Below are positions 54,967 through 63,370 of a stretch of DNA of 64,000 nt, piece by piece (positions within the stretch are counted from its first letter, which is position 1; every line of letters starts with the position of its first letter). The notes under the pieces are model-generated. The model was not told where the DNA came from and did not search any database. It saw nothing but the letters and a program-made list of their open reading frames with translations. Origin of the DNA: Amycolatopsis sp. FDAARGOS 1241 (GTDB lineage: Bacteria; Actinomycetota; Actinomycetes; Mycobacteriales; Pseudonocardiaceae); assembly GCF_016889705.1 (NCBI RefSeq), contig NZ_CP069526.1, forward strand, positions 8,894,001 to 8,958,000, in the 5' to 3' direction. A program made the translations under genes and the position numbers.

Positions 54967-55694
54967 AGCACCAAGCCTCCGTCGATTCCCAGCACCTGCC
55001 CGGTGATGAACGCGGCGTCGTCGCTCACGAGGAAGCGGATCGCCTTCGCCACGTCCTCGGCCGTCCCGAGCCGTCCCAGCGGCGTCTTCGCGACGCTGTC
55101 CGCCTTCGCGTCTTCGGACAGGCTCGCGGTCAGGTCCGTCTCGATCACGCCCGGCGCCACCGCGTTCACGCGGATGCCCGAGCGGCCGAGCTCCTTCGCG
55201 GCCGAGCGCGCGATGTTGGCCACCGCCGCCTTCGAAGCCGCGTACACGGTCTGGCCGGCGCTGCCGTACTGCCCCACCACGGAGGCGAGCACCACGATCG
55301 CGCCGGCTTTCTTGCGCAGCATCGCCCGGGCAGCCGCCTGCACGGTGTGCAGCGTGCCGGCGACGTTGGTGGCCAGCGTGGTGTCGACCAGTTCCTCGCG
55401 GATCATGCCGAGGAGCGCGTCCTCCATGATCCCGGCGTTGGCGACCACGACGTCGAGTGCGCCGTGCTCCTTCGCGACCCCGCGGACCACGGTGGACACG
55501 GCCTTCGCGTCGGTGACGTCGAGCGCGAGCCCGGCGGCGGCACCCGCGGCGGCCGCGGCTTCCTTCGCGCGGGACTCGTCGCGGCCGGTCAAGACCACCG
55601 TCGCCCCGGCCTCGGCCAGTGCGCGCGCGGTGGCCAGGCCGATCCCGCGCGTGCCACCGGTCACCAGCGCGACGCGGCCGGTCAGGTCAGTCAT
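54963..55694 (-). CDS. FabG-like 3-oxoacyl-ACP reductase (SDR)
   Basis: A 243-residue SDR close to FabG: ALVTGGTRGIGLATARAL, VVANAGIM, catalytic Ser in VLASVVGQYG, YAASKAAVANIARS, and the terminal FITGQVLGIDGGLVL. With the ACP next to it, a 3-oxo to 3-hydroxyacyl reduction on ACP is the probable reaction. The gene overlaps the ACP gene by 8 nt and the ligase gene by 4 nt. Confidence 0.9.
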   Translation of the reverse strand: MTDLTGRVALVTGGTRGIGLATARALAEAGATVVLTGRDESRAKEAAAAAGAAAGLALDVTDAKAVSTVVRGVAKEHGALDVVVANAGIMEDALLGMIREELVDTTLATNVAGTLHTVQAAARAMLRKKAGAIVVLASVVGQYGSAGQTVYAASKAAVANIARSAAKELGRSGIRVNAVAPGVIETDLTASLSEDAKADSVAKTPLGRLGTAEDVAKAIRFLVSDDAAFITGQVLGIDGGLVL

Positions 55695-55932
55695 TCTTCG
55701 ACTTCAGCTCGCTGACCATGTCCACGGCGACCTTGAAGCTCGACATGTCGATGACCTGGTCGGTGTCGAACTCGACGTCGAACTCGTCCTCGATCGCCGC
55801 GACCAGCGCCATGTGGCCGACGGAGTCCCACGCCTCGATGTCGCGGTACTTCAAGTTCTCCACGTCCACGTCACCGTCGAGGTCGAGCGCTTCGACGAAG
55901 ACCTCACGCAGCTTGGGGGCCACTTCCGACAT
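55687..55932 (-). CDS. Acyl carrier protein
   Basis: An 81-residue acidic, helical carrier protein with the phosphopantetheine site Ser37 in AWDSVGHM. The D-S-V/L-x-H form is common among dedicated ACPs of secondary or glycan pathways, while primary AcpP usually has DSLD. It is flanked by a ligase, a ketoacyl reductase, LuxC/LuxE and an LpxA-like gene, so it should be the scaffold for the acyl group handled by all of them. Confidence 0.92.
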   Translation of the reverse strand: MSEVAPKLREVFVEALDLDGDVDVENLKYRDIEAWDSVGHMALVAAIEDEFDVEFDTDQVIDMSSFKVAVDMVSELKSKND

Positions 55933-55944
55933 TTTTCACCGCTC

Positions 55945-56676
55945 CTAGTGCTCGTCGCGCGGGCGGGCGTCCCACGCTTTGACCAAGGTAGAGAGGTCGC
56001 CGGGCAGCCGGTCGGCCAGCCCATCCTCCGGGAGGCCCGCCTTGCCCTTGAGCCACGGACCCAGCGCTTCGATCGTGGTCTCGTCCAGGCCGCGGCGCGA
56101 CAGGCCCACGACGTTGACGCCGGTCACGCGCGCGGGGTTGCCCACGGCGATCGTGAACGCACCCACCTCGCGCCGCACGGCCGAGGCCATGCCGACCATC
56201 GCGCCGGGACCGACGACGACCTTCTGGTGCAGGATCGCGCCCATGCCGAGGTTCGCGCCGTCCCAGATGTGGCAGTGGCCACCGGTCAGCACGTTGGACG
56301 CGACCGTGACGCCCGAGCCGACGAGGCAGTCGTGGGCGATGTGGGAGCCGCGCAGGTAGTAGCCGTCATTGCCGAGCGTGGTGGTGCGCCAGGTGCCCTG
56401 GTGGACGGTGACGTACTCGCGGATGCGGTTGCGATCGCCGATCACCACGCCGTGGCCGTCGTGGTCCGCATCGCCGGTCGGCGCGGACTCCCACGCGGCC
56501 GGGTGGGCCCGGCCGCGGTCCTCGCCCGGAGTGCCGATCGTGACGTGCGGGCCGACCCAGTTGCCGGAACCGATCCTGGCCGGGCCGACGATCACCGTGT
56601 ACGGTCCGATCACGTTGTCGTCACCGAGCTCGACGCCTTCTCCGAGCACTGCCGTGGGGTGGATCCGGTTTACCAC
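55945..56676 (-). CDS. LpxA-like hexapeptide acyltransferase
   Basis: A 243-residue left-handed beta-helix protein. Hexapeptide repeats run from about residue 5 to 165 (IHPTAVLGEGVELGDDNVIGPYTVI, VVIGDRNRIREYVTVHQGT, SHIAHDCLVGSGVTVASN). This is the LpxA layout, including a His in the SHIAHDC segment where LpxA has its catalytic base. The C-terminal helices follow. Actinobacteria do not make lipid A, so the enzyme probably moves the ACP-bound acyl group to an amino sugar. It is the first gene of the six-gene operon and diverges from a DegT aminotransferase gene. Confidence 0.87.
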   Translation of the reverse strand: MVNRIHPTAVLGEGVELGDDNVIGPYTVIVGPARIGSGNWVGPHVTIGTPGEDRGRAHPAAWESAPTGDADHDGHGVVIGDRNRIREYVTVHQGTWRTTTLGNDGYYLRGSHIAHDCLVGSGVTVASNVLTGGHCHIWDGANLGMGAILHQKVVVGPGAMVGMASAVRREVGAFTIAVGNPARVTGVNVVGLSRRGLDETTIEALGPWLKGKAGLPEDGLADRLPGDLSTLVKAWDARPRDEH

Positions 56677-56849
56677 TGCTGGTGATCCATTCGGTTCACA
56701 GCCGCTGTCGGGTCACCAGCGGCCTGGGGTCAGGGGCAGGCGGCGGCGCCCGGTAACGTGTGGCCCGCGTTCACGCAGGGCGGCCGGGCGCAGAACCGGC
56801 GGCTCACTGTACCGGACGCATCGAAATCGCCTGCCGAGAGAGACTGCCG
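56677..56849. promoter_or_regulatory. Divergent promoter region for the acyl operon and the aminotransferase operon
   Basis: The 173 nt between the divergent LpxA-like and DegT start codons must hold promoters for both the reverse six-gene operon and the forward aminotransferase-dehydrogenase pair. No operator or -10/-35 pair is clear by eye. Confidence 0.4.
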
Positions 56850-57956
56850 ATGATCCCCATTACCGTGGTCGACGTCCGTGACGCGGAGGACCTCGTAGTC
56901 GAGGTGCTGCGATCCGGCGCCATCGCACAGGGGCCGATGGTCAAGCGCTTCGAGGACGCCTTCGCGCACGTCGCGGGCACGGAGCACGCCATCGCCGTGA
57001 ACAACGGCACCACCGCGTTGGTCGCCTCACTGCAGGCGCTGGACCTGGAGCCGGGTGACGAGGTGATCACCTCGCCGTTCACGTTCGTCGCGACGCTGAA
57101 CGCCATCCTGGAGGCCGGCGCCACCGTCCGCTTCGCAGACATCCGCCGCGACGACTTCGCGATCGACCCCGACGCCGTCGCCGCCGCGGTCACCGATCGC
57201 ACCAAGGTGCTCATGCCGGTGCACCTCTACGGCCAGACGGCGGACATGGGCAAGCTCGCCCCGCTCGCCGCCGAGCACGGCCTGCGCATCATCGAGGACT
57301 CCGCCCAGGCGGTCGGCGCGTCGTTCGAGGGCCGCACCGCCGGCTCGTACGGCATCGGCTGCTTCTCGCTGTACGCCACCAAGAACGTGACCACCGCCGA
57401 GGGCGGCGTGATCACCACGGACGACGACGCGCTGGCCGACAAGCTGCGCGTGCTGCGCAACCAGGGCATGCGCGCCCGCTACCAGTACGAGCTGGCGGGC
57501 CACAACTACCGCATGACCGACCTGCACGCGGCCGTCGGCATCCCGCAGCTGGAGAAGCTCGACCAGATCACCGCGGCCCGCCAGGCCAACGCGAAGCGGC
57601 TCTCGGAAGGCCTGGCCGGCACGCCGGGCCTCGACGTGCCGCAGGTGCTGCCCGGCCGCGAGCACGTGTGGCACCAGTACACCGTGCTGGTCGGCCCGCA
57701 CGCGATGCTCTCGCGCGACGAGCTCGCCGCCGCTCTCACCGAGCGGGGCGTCGGCAACGGCATCTACTACCCCAAGGTCGTGTTCGACTACGACTGCTAC
57801 CGCGACCACCCGCTGATCCCGGGTGCCGACGTGAAGGACTTCCCGGTGGCCTCGGCCGTCGCGGACCAGGCGCTGTCGCTGCCGGTGCACCCGCACCTCA
57901 CCGACGCGCAGGTGGAGCAGGTCATCGCGACGGTGCGCGAGGTGCTGGGCGCATGA
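56850..57956 (+). CDS. DegT/DnrJ/EryC1/StrS sugar aminotransferase
   Basis: A 368-residue PLP enzyme for nucleotide-sugar transamination. It has GAIAQGPMVKRFEDAFA at the N-terminus, VNNGTTALVASLQALDL, VHLYGQTADM, the AQAVGA segment, and the PLP lysine in FSLYATKNVTTAEGG. The ATG at 56850 is chosen because the family domain begins immediately (IPITVVDVRD) and GAGAG lies upstream. It is coupled by 4 nt to the Gfo/Idh gene. The WlbC/WbpE-type pairing with a Gfo/Idh dehydrogenase suggests a 3-amino sugar, but this is inference. Confidence 0.9.
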   Translation: MIPITVVDVRDAEDLVVEVLRSGAIAQGPMVKRFEDAFAHVAGTEHAIAVNNGTTALVASLQALDLEPGDEVITSPFTFVATLNAILEAGATVRFADIRRDDFAIDPDAVAAAVTDRTKVLMPVHLYGQTADMGKLAPLAAEHGLRIIEDSAQAVGASFEGRTAGSYGIGCFSLYATKNVTTAEGGVITTDDDALADKLRVLRNQGMRARYQYELAGHNYRMTDLHAAVGIPQLEKLDQITAARQANAKRLSEGLAGTPGLDVPQVLPGREHVWHQYTVLVGPHAMLSRDELAAALTERGVGNGIYYPKVVFDYDCYRDHPLIPGADVKDFPVASAVADQALSLPVHPHLTDAQVEQVIATVREVLGA

Positions 57957-58909
57957 GCCACCGCATCGCACTCATCGGCACGGGCAACATGGGCTCGCTG
58001 CACGCGCGCGTGCTGGCCGCCAACGACCGCGTCGACCTGGTGCGCGTCATCGACCCGCGCGAGGAAGCCGGCCGCACCGTCGCCGAGCGCTACGAAACCG
58101 GGTGGACGCCGGAGATCGGCTCGCTGTCCGATGTGGACGCCGTGGTGCTGGCCTCGGCCACGGAGGCGCACTACGAGCTGGCGCAGGAGATCCTGGGCCA
58201 GGGCAAGCCGATGCTCGTCGAGAAGCCGGTGTGCAACAGCCTGGAGGCGTCGCAGGAGATCGTGGCGCTGTCGGAGCAGAAGGACGTGCCGCTGATGTGC
58301 GGCCTGCTCGAGCGCTACAACCCCGCCGTGATGACGGCGCGGGCGCTGGTCAACGAGCCGGTGCACCTCATGGCGCGCCGCCACGGCCCGTACGCGCCGC
58401 GCATCAAGACGGGCGTCGCGTGGGACCTGCTGGTGCACGACGTCGACCTGGCCATCCAGTTCTTCGGCGGCGCCACGCCGGCGCGCGTCACCTCCGGTGC
58501 GGGCTACTTCCACCCGCAGTCGGTGGAGGGTGCGGAGGACACCATCGAGACCGTGCTGTCGTTCCCGAGCGGGCTGGCCACGGTGTCGGCTTCCCGGCTG
58601 GGCCAGCGCAAGGTCCGCTCGCTCGTCGTGTCCGAACTGGACCGGCTCATCGAGATCGACCTGCTTCGCCGCGACGTCACCATCTACCGCCACGTCTCCC
58701 ACGACTCGGTCACCCCGGACGGCCTCGGCTACCGGCAGCAGACCGTGATCGAGATCCCCGAGCTGGTCACGGCCCGCGAACCGCTGGCCACCCAGCTGGA
58801 CCGCTTCCTGGATCTCCTGGAGGGCAAGATCGACGCGGCCGTGGAGCGGGACCTGATCCTGCCGTCGCACCACGTGGTGGCGCAGGTGCTCACCCAGGCC
58901 GCGGCCTGA
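57953..58909 (+). CDS. Gfo/Idh/MocA family sugar dehydrogenase
   Basis: A 318-residue NAD(P)-dependent oxidoreductase. The Rossmann part begins RIALIGTGNMGSLHARVL and has the conserved EKPVCNSLEASQ lysine motif. The second domain includes GVAWDLLVHDVDLAIQFFGG with the catalytic-site Asp-His pattern. Such enzymes make the 3-keto nucleotide sugar that a DegT enzyme then aminates, as in WbpB/WlbA. The start overlaps the previous stop (ATGA). It converges on the regulator gene ending at 58910 with no gap. Confidence 0.9.
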   Translation: MSHRIALIGTGNMGSLHARVLAANDRVDLVRVIDPREEAGRTVAERYETGWTPEIGSLSDVDAVVLASATEAHYELAQEILGQGKPMLVEKPVCNSLEASQEIVALSEQKDVPLMCGLLERYNPAVMTARALVNEPVHLMARRHGPYAPRIKTGVAWDLLVHDVDLAIQFFGGATPARVTSGAGYFHPQSVEGAEDTIETVLSFPSGLATVSASRLGQRKVRSLVVSELDRLIEIDLLRRDVTIYRHVSHDSVTPDGLGYRQQTVIEIPELVTAREPLATQLDRFLDLLEGKIDAAVERDLILPSHHVVAQVLTQAAA

Positions 58910-59662
58910 TCACTTCGTGAGGCGGCTGCCGTTCGCGGCGTAGGCGACCGGCGGGGTCAGCTGCGCCGCGCACGGCACCGCCGATTGGTCGAACCAGAAG
59001 ACGACCACGGACGGGTCCTGGCTCCGCTTGGCGACGTGCGCGTCGACCGGCTTGCCGCGGACGGTGCTGGTGATGCGTGCGGCCGGGCCCGAGAAGTAGC
59101 CGAACACGGGCACGAAGACGTCGTTGATCGTCAGTCCGCCGGCGGTGGTGTGGAAGCCGAACGAGCGGTCGGAGCCGCGGACCTCGTTGCTCGCGTACAG
59201 CGGCCGCAGCGTCTTGCCGGCCTGGGTCGCGGCCATGACACCGAAGTGGACGTCGGGCAGGGACGGCTCGTCGAAGCGGTAGGCGTAGAGCCCGAGCTCG
59301 CCCTGGTGGGTCTTGGTGCCGGTGGCGATGACGTCGCCCTCCGGCTGGGTGAGCACCTTCGGCGGCGGCAAGTACGTCGACGACGTCGGGGCGTAACTGG
59401 GCGCGGCGCTCGCGGACGCGCTGGGGGCCGCGAGAGCCGGCAGCCGCGTCGGGGCCGGCTCGCCCGGGGTGCGCAGGAACGCCGCCCCGAACACGATCCC
59501 GACGACGGCGGCGACCGCGGCGACCGCGCCCGCGCCCGTCGCGAGGCGGCGCCGGCGGCGGATGCGCTTGCCGTCGGCGATGATGCGCGCCAGGTCGGGT
59601 GGCGCGAAGGGATGGGCGGGCGGCTCGTGCAGCGCGGCCCGCAACTTGTCGAGGTCGGTCAC
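58910..59662 (-). CDS. Membrane protein coupled to ECF sigma factor, probable sigma regulator
   Basis: A 250-residue protein starting at a GTG that overlaps the sigma-factor stop. Residues 1-40 are cytoplasmic and Arg-rich (IADGKRIRRRRRLATG). One membrane helix spans about 43-62. The outside part begins with a Pro/Ala/Ser linker and continues as a beta-rich domain (THQGELGLYAYRFDEP, VFVPVFGYF). No ZAS zinc motif is present. By position it is a candidate anti-sigma or co-regulator, as often found after SigE-type ECF factors in actinobacteria. Confidence 0.72.
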   Translation of the reverse strand: MTDLDKLRAALHEPPAHPFAPPDLARIIADGKRIRRRRRLATGAGAVAAVAAVVGIVFGAAFLRTPGEPAPTRLPALAAPSASASAAPSYAPTSSTYLPPPKVLTQPEGDVIATGTKTHQGELGLYAYRFDEPSLPDVHFGVMAATQAGKTLRPLYASNEVRGSDRSFGFHTTAGGLTINDVFVPVFGYFSGPAARITSTVRGKPVDAHVAKRSQDPSVVVFWFDQSAVPCAAQLTPPVAYAANGSRLTK

Positions 59663-60189
59663 CGCCCACCCCCTCCGATCAGCGCGTCTTCCGGTCCGGC
59701 GGCCACCCGCAGCTTGGCGAGCGCCCGCGAGTTCGTGCTCTTGCCGGGACCCACCGACACCCCGAGCTCGTCGGCGACTTCCTGTTCCGGCAGGTCGAAG
59801 AAGTGCCGCAGCACCACCACGGTGCGTTCGCGCCCCGTCAGGCGCGCCAGCGCCGCCGACAACCACTCACGCTGCGACACGGCCTGGGCGACGTCCTGGC
59901 CCGTCGGCCGCTCGGGCAGCTCGTCGGCCGCGTACTCGCGCACCGGGCGGCGCCAAGCGTCGATCACGTGGTTGACGAGCACGGTGCGGGCGTACGCGTA
60001 GGCGTCCTTGCGCCGCACGCGCCCCCAGGCGGCGTACGTCCGGGCGAACGCGGTCCGCGCGGCGTCCTCCGCCTGGTGGCGATCACCCGTGAGCAGGTAC
60101 GCGGCGTATGTGAGCCGGTGGGACGAAGCTTCGCCGAACTCGACGAACTCGTCGTCGCTGCGTGCCACCTGCATACCCCCGATCTCCAC
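59659..60189 (-). CDS. ECF sigma factor, SigE-family type, with altered region 4 turn
   Basis: A 176-residue ECF factor. Region 2 is FVEFGEASSHRLTYAAYLLTGDRHQAED and AYAYARTVLVNHVIDAWRR; region 4 is LARLTGRERTVVVLRHFFDLPEQEVADELGVSVG with KSTNSRALAKLR. Between these the usual GTVKS turn reads GPGKS (residues 147-151), a Pro-Gly pair at the start of the recognition helix. It is 4-nt coupled to the membrane protein gene at 58910. Target promoters are unknown. Confidence 0.87.
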   Translation of the reverse strand: MEIGGMQVARSDDEFVEFGEASSHRLTYAAYLLTGDRHQAEDAARTAFARTYAAWGRVRRKDAYAYARTVLVNHVIDAWRRPVREYAADELPERPTGQDVAQAVSQREWLSAALARLTGRERTVVVLRHFFDLPEQEVADELGVSVGPGKSTNSRALAKLRVAAGPEDALIGGGGR

Positions 60190-60227
60190 GTCTACGGGAC
60201 GGCTGGGCGTACGCGACGCTGCCGCCG

Positions 60228-60548
60228 CTAGAGCTTTTGAGCGCGGGCCGCGACGAGCGCGTCCAGGTCGAGCACGACCGGCGTGCCCGCGACGTCGAGT
60301 TCGACCTTGCCGGAGTGCTCGCCGAAGTTCTCGTAGGCGCCGTCGACAAGACGGTAGGTGATCATGCTGACCGGCGCGTCGAGATCGACGATCCAGTACT
60401 GCTCGATGTCGACATGGGAGTCCGAGGTCTCCGGAAGTTCCGCCCAGTCGTCGCGGGTCAGGAGGTGGTGCGGCCGCTGGAAGGCGCTCGAAAACTCCTT
60501 TACTTGCAGTGACCCGGAACAGTGTCCAGTGCCACCGTCCGCGTTCAC
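60228..60548 (-). pseudogene. Uma2-family protein with internal deletion
   Basis: A 106-residue frame. Residues about 25-45 (RPHHLLTRDDWAELPETSD) read like the first part of an actinobacterial Uma2/DUF820 protein. From residue 47 on, the sequence (IEQYWIVDLDAPVSMITYRL to TPVVLDLDALV) matches the last third. The central 90 or so residues, which contain the PD-(D/E)XK nuclease core, are missing without a frameshift, with the junction near 60410. It is either a remnant or a product that keeps only the terminal parts. Confidence 0.68.
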
Positions 60549-60563
60549 CAGCCCTTCACAGGG

Positions 60564-61178
60564 CTACTCCGTGAAGTCACCCGCCGGGGAGCCCCAGCCG
60601 CTGGGGTCGTCCGACCGGGCGCGCCGGCGGGCGTTCTCGGCGCGGACGCGCTCCACTTCGGACTGGATGTACTCCTCGTCGTAGCGCTGGAACACCCGCG
60701 CGGGGTTGCCGGCGACGAGGGTGCGCGGCGGGACGTCCTTGGCGACCACCGAGTTCGGCTGCACGGTCGCGAAGTCGCCGATCGTGACGCCCGGCATGAT
60801 GACCACCAGGCCGCCGATGAAGCAACCCTTGCCGATCTTCACGGGTTTGCGTTCGATGAGGTCGCTGCCCGAGTGGTTCTGCAGCGCCATGTTCGCGAGC
60901 CAGCTCGAGTGCGTGAACACGAGCGTGTTGAGGCCGATGCTGGTGTGCTCGCCGATCTCCAGGCCGCCGCTCGCGTCGAGCGCCGCGCCCTCACCGATCC
61001 AGCAGTGTTCGCCCATGGTGAGGTTTTCGGGACTGATGATCTTCACGCGTTCGCGCACGCGGCACGACTCGGGCAGGCCGTAGAACTTGGCCCGCTCGGC
61101 GTCGTTCAGGTACTGCGAGACGAGGTCGTTCAGGATCATCGGCCGCAGGCGGTTGCTGCGGTCGTCATCGAAGAACAT
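60564..61178 (-). CDS. Hexapeptide-repeat acyltransferase (WbbJ/acetyltransferase type)
   Basis: A 204-residue beta-helix acetyltransferase. Hexapeptide turns are visible in NLTMGEHCWIGEGAALDASG, LEIGEHTSIGLNTLVFTHS, VKIGKGCFIGGLVVIMPGVTIG and NSVVAKDVPPRTLVAGNPARVF. The last motif (VAGNPA) is typical of sugar O- or N-acetyltransferases. Residues 1-35 are an extra helical part (SQYLNDAERAKFYGLP). It overlaps the GT4 gene by 14 nt, so both belong to the same operon. Confidence 0.87.
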   Translation of the reverse strand: MFFDDDRSNRLRPMILNDLVSQYLNDAERAKFYGLPESCRVRERVKIISPENLTMGEHCWIGEGAALDASGGLEIGEHTSIGLNTLVFTHSSWLANMALQNHSGSDLIERKPVKIGKGCFIGGLVVIMPGVTIGDFATVQPNSVVAKDVPPRTLVAGNPARVFQRYDEEYIQSEVERVRAENARRRARSDDPSGWGSPAGDFTE

Positions 61179-62397
61179 CGTTGTCCGCCACCAGTTTCGT
61201 GAACACGCGCAGGTGCTCCTCGGCCACCACGTCGAGGCCGAAGTTGGCCCGGACCATGGCGCTCTCCCGCTGCGCGATCCGCTCGCGCAGCTCCGGGTCG
61301 TCCAGCAGCGACAGCACGGTCTCCGCGACCGCTTCGGGGTCGTCGGGCCGCACGAGCAGGATGTTCTCGCCGTTGCGCAGCTCGATGCCCGGGTAGTTGT
61401 CCTCGGTGACCGACGCGATCGTGGCCGTGCCCGACAGCATCGCCTCGAGCGACGCGGTGCCGCAGCCGCCGTTGAGGTCGTGGGTCACGATGTCGGCCGC
61501 CGCGAAGTACGCCGGCACGTCCTGCTTCGGCACCGCGCCGGTCACGGTCAGCGCGTGGGCCACACCGAGCTCTTCGGCGCGCTTGAGGAACGCGTCGTGG
61601 TACACGCGGCCGACCACGACCACGCGCACGTCCGGGTGCCGCTTCAGGATCGGCGGCAGCGCTTCGACCAGCGGCAGCCGGTTGCGCAGCGGGATCACGT
61701 GGCCGAGCGACACGATCAGCGGCCCGTCGCCCAGCTCCAGCTCGGCACGCACGTCCTTCGTCACGGGCTTGGCGAAGTTGCCCGTGTCCACGGCGATCGG
61801 GAAGTACTCCGAGTTCGCGTCGCTCGTGCCGTAGCGCTCGACGCAGTAGTCCACGCCGAGCTTGTCAAGGATGACGTAGCGGGGCCGGATGTAGTTCAGC
61901 ACCGGCTTGACCAGCAGCGAGTCGAGAACCCGAAACACGCGCGAGTACAGCTTGTTCTCGCTGATCAGGAGCGTGTGGATGGTCAGCAGCACGGGTAGCT
62001 TGCGCCGCCGCGCGTAGAAGCCCGCGAGCCACGACAGGTCGAAGAACTGGCCGTGCAGGTGCACGGCGTCGGGCTTGAACTCGTCGAGCAGCTTGCGCAG
62101 CCCCCGCCAGTTGCCCGGTTTGAGCGACGCGAAGCTCATGTCGAAGTCGATCGACAGGCCCAGCTGCGGCATCTTCGCCGCGGGCAGGCGCACGACGCGG
62201 TAGCCGTCGCGCGTCTCCTCCGCGGGGGCGTCGCCGTAGGCAGCCGTGATCGCGAGTACCTCGTGGCCTGCCGCGGCGTACTCGGCCGCGAGCGAGGCCG
62301 ACATGTGGGCGCTCCCGCCCACGCGGGGCGGGAAGAAGTTGTTCACCACAGCGATGCGCATGGCGCGTCCTCGAGCCGGCCCCGCCGTGGCACTCAC
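61165..62397 (-). CDS. GT4-family glycosyltransferase
   Basis: A 410-residue GT-B enzyme. The N-terminal domain has NNFFPPRVGGSAHMSASLA, the glycine loop for acceptor binding, and VHLHGQFFDLSWLAG. The C-terminal domain begins GPLIVSLGHVIPLRNR and holds the nucleotide site SLEAMLSGTATIAS with the E-x7-E pattern. It starts at a GTG overlapping the epimerase stop (GTGA); an internal ATG at 62361 is the alternative. It probably transfers the sugar made by the neighbouring genes to a lipid carrier or growing glycan. Confidence 0.9.
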   Translation of the reverse strand: MSATAGPARGRAMRIAVVNNFFPPRVGGSAHMSASLAAEYAAAGHEVLAITAAYGDAPAEETRDGYRVVRLPAAKMPQLGLSIDFDMSFASLKPGNWRGLRKLLDEFKPDAVHLHGQFFDLSWLAGFYARRRKLPVLLTIHTLLISENKLYSRVFRVLDSLLVKPVLNYIRPRYVILDKLGVDYCVERYGTSDANSEYFPIAVDTGNFAKPVTKDVRAELELGDGPLIVSLGHVIPLRNRLPLVEALPPILKRHPDVRVVVVGRVYHDAFLKRAEELGVAHALTVTGAVPKQDVPAYFAAADIVTHDLNGGCGTASLEAMLSGTATIASVTEDNYPGIELRNGENILLVRPDDPEAVAETVLSLLDDPELRERIAQRESAMVRANFGLDVVAEEHLRVFTKLVADNDVLR

Positions 62398-63329
62398 TCG
62401 CTGTCCCGCACCAGCGCCCGCATGCCTTCTTCGACCGTGATCGTCGGCTCCCAGCCGAGCACCTCACGAGCGCGCGTGATGTCCGCCGCCCGGCGCGACA
62501 CGAGCACGTCGCGGTTGTTGAACTGCGGCTGCACGTCGACCCCCACAGCCTCGATGAGGATCTTCGCGAGCGACGCCACGGACGTGTCGATGCCGGTGCC
62601 GATGTTGATCGGCAGGTTGGCCTGCTCCGACTCCAGCGCCGCGACGACCGAGCGCGCGAGGTCGGACACGTGAACGAAGTCCATCGACTGGTCGCCGCGG
62701 CCGTCGATGATCGGCGGCTGGCCGGCGCGCAGGCGCTGGATGAAGTGGTTGATCACCGACGTGTAGTAGGCCTCGATCTTCTGGCCCGGGCCGTACACGT
62801 TGAAGAAGCGCAGCGCGTTCCAGGACAGGCCCTTGGTGCGCTCGTAGAAGCCCAGCAGGTCCTCGCCGGCGCGCTTGGAGATGCAGTACGGCGTGAGGGG
62901 GCGCAGTTCGTCGTCCTCGTGCATCGGCAGGCGCTTCGGCTCGCCGTACACCGACGCGGTGGACGCGAACACCAGGCGCTCGACACCCTCGTCGGCGGCC
63001 GCGGCGAACACGTTGTGGTTGCCGGACATGTTGATGTCGATCGATTCGTGCGGGTCGGCGATCGACTTGTTGATCGAAACCGTCGCGAAGTGGATCACGT
63101 GCGAGCAGCCGCGGATGGCCTCGCGCACCGCGCCGCCGTAGCGAACGTCCTTTTCGACCAGCTCGACCTTGCCGGTCGCCACGAAGTCGTTCACGCGCTG
63201 CCGGTCGCCGCGGGTCATGTTGTCGAAGATGCGGACGGTGTAGCCGCCGTCGATCAGCAGCGGGATGACGTGGGCCGCGATGAACCCACCACCACCGGTG
63301 AAGAACACCTTCTTCTCGGACATGATCAC
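62394..63329 (-). CDS. NAD-dependent nucleotide-sugar epimerase/dehydratase
   Basis: A 311-residue extended SDR. The Rossmann motif is VFFTGGGGFIAAHVI. The catalytic Ser/Thr region is FASTASVYGEP, the YCISK motif carries the Tyr and Lys, and FNVYGPGQ follows. It fits UDP-glucose 4-epimerase-like or dTDP/UDP-sugar dehydratase subfamilies; the precise substrate is not readable. Two close ATGs exist (63329 and 63323). It lies 42 nt downstream of the DegT gene and is coupled to the GT4 gene. Confidence 0.9.
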   Translation of the reverse strand: MIMSEKKVFFTGGGGFIAAHVIPLLIDGGYTVRIFDNMTRGDRQRVNDFVATGKVELVEKDVRYGGAVREAIRGCSHVIHFATVSINKSIADPHESIDINMSGNHNVFAAAADEGVERLVFASTASVYGEPKRLPMHEDDELRPLTPYCISKRAGEDLLGFYERTKGLSWNALRFFNVYGPGQKIEAYYTSVINHFIQRLRAGQPPIIDGRGDQSMDFVHVSDLARSVVAALESEQANLPINIGTGIDTSVASLAKILIEAVGVDVQPQFNNRDVLVSRRAADITRAREVLGWEPTITVEEGMRALVRDSE

Positions 63330-63370
63330 TCTCTCCTCGGTCGGCGGCGTCTTCGGTCAGCTCGGGTCGG

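Noticed and set aside
55945..56676. Lipid A biosynthesis by LpxA
   Set aside because: The organism is an actinobacterium with arabinogalactan genes and no other lpx genes are seen. The fold only indicates an ACP- or CoA-dependent acyltransferase.
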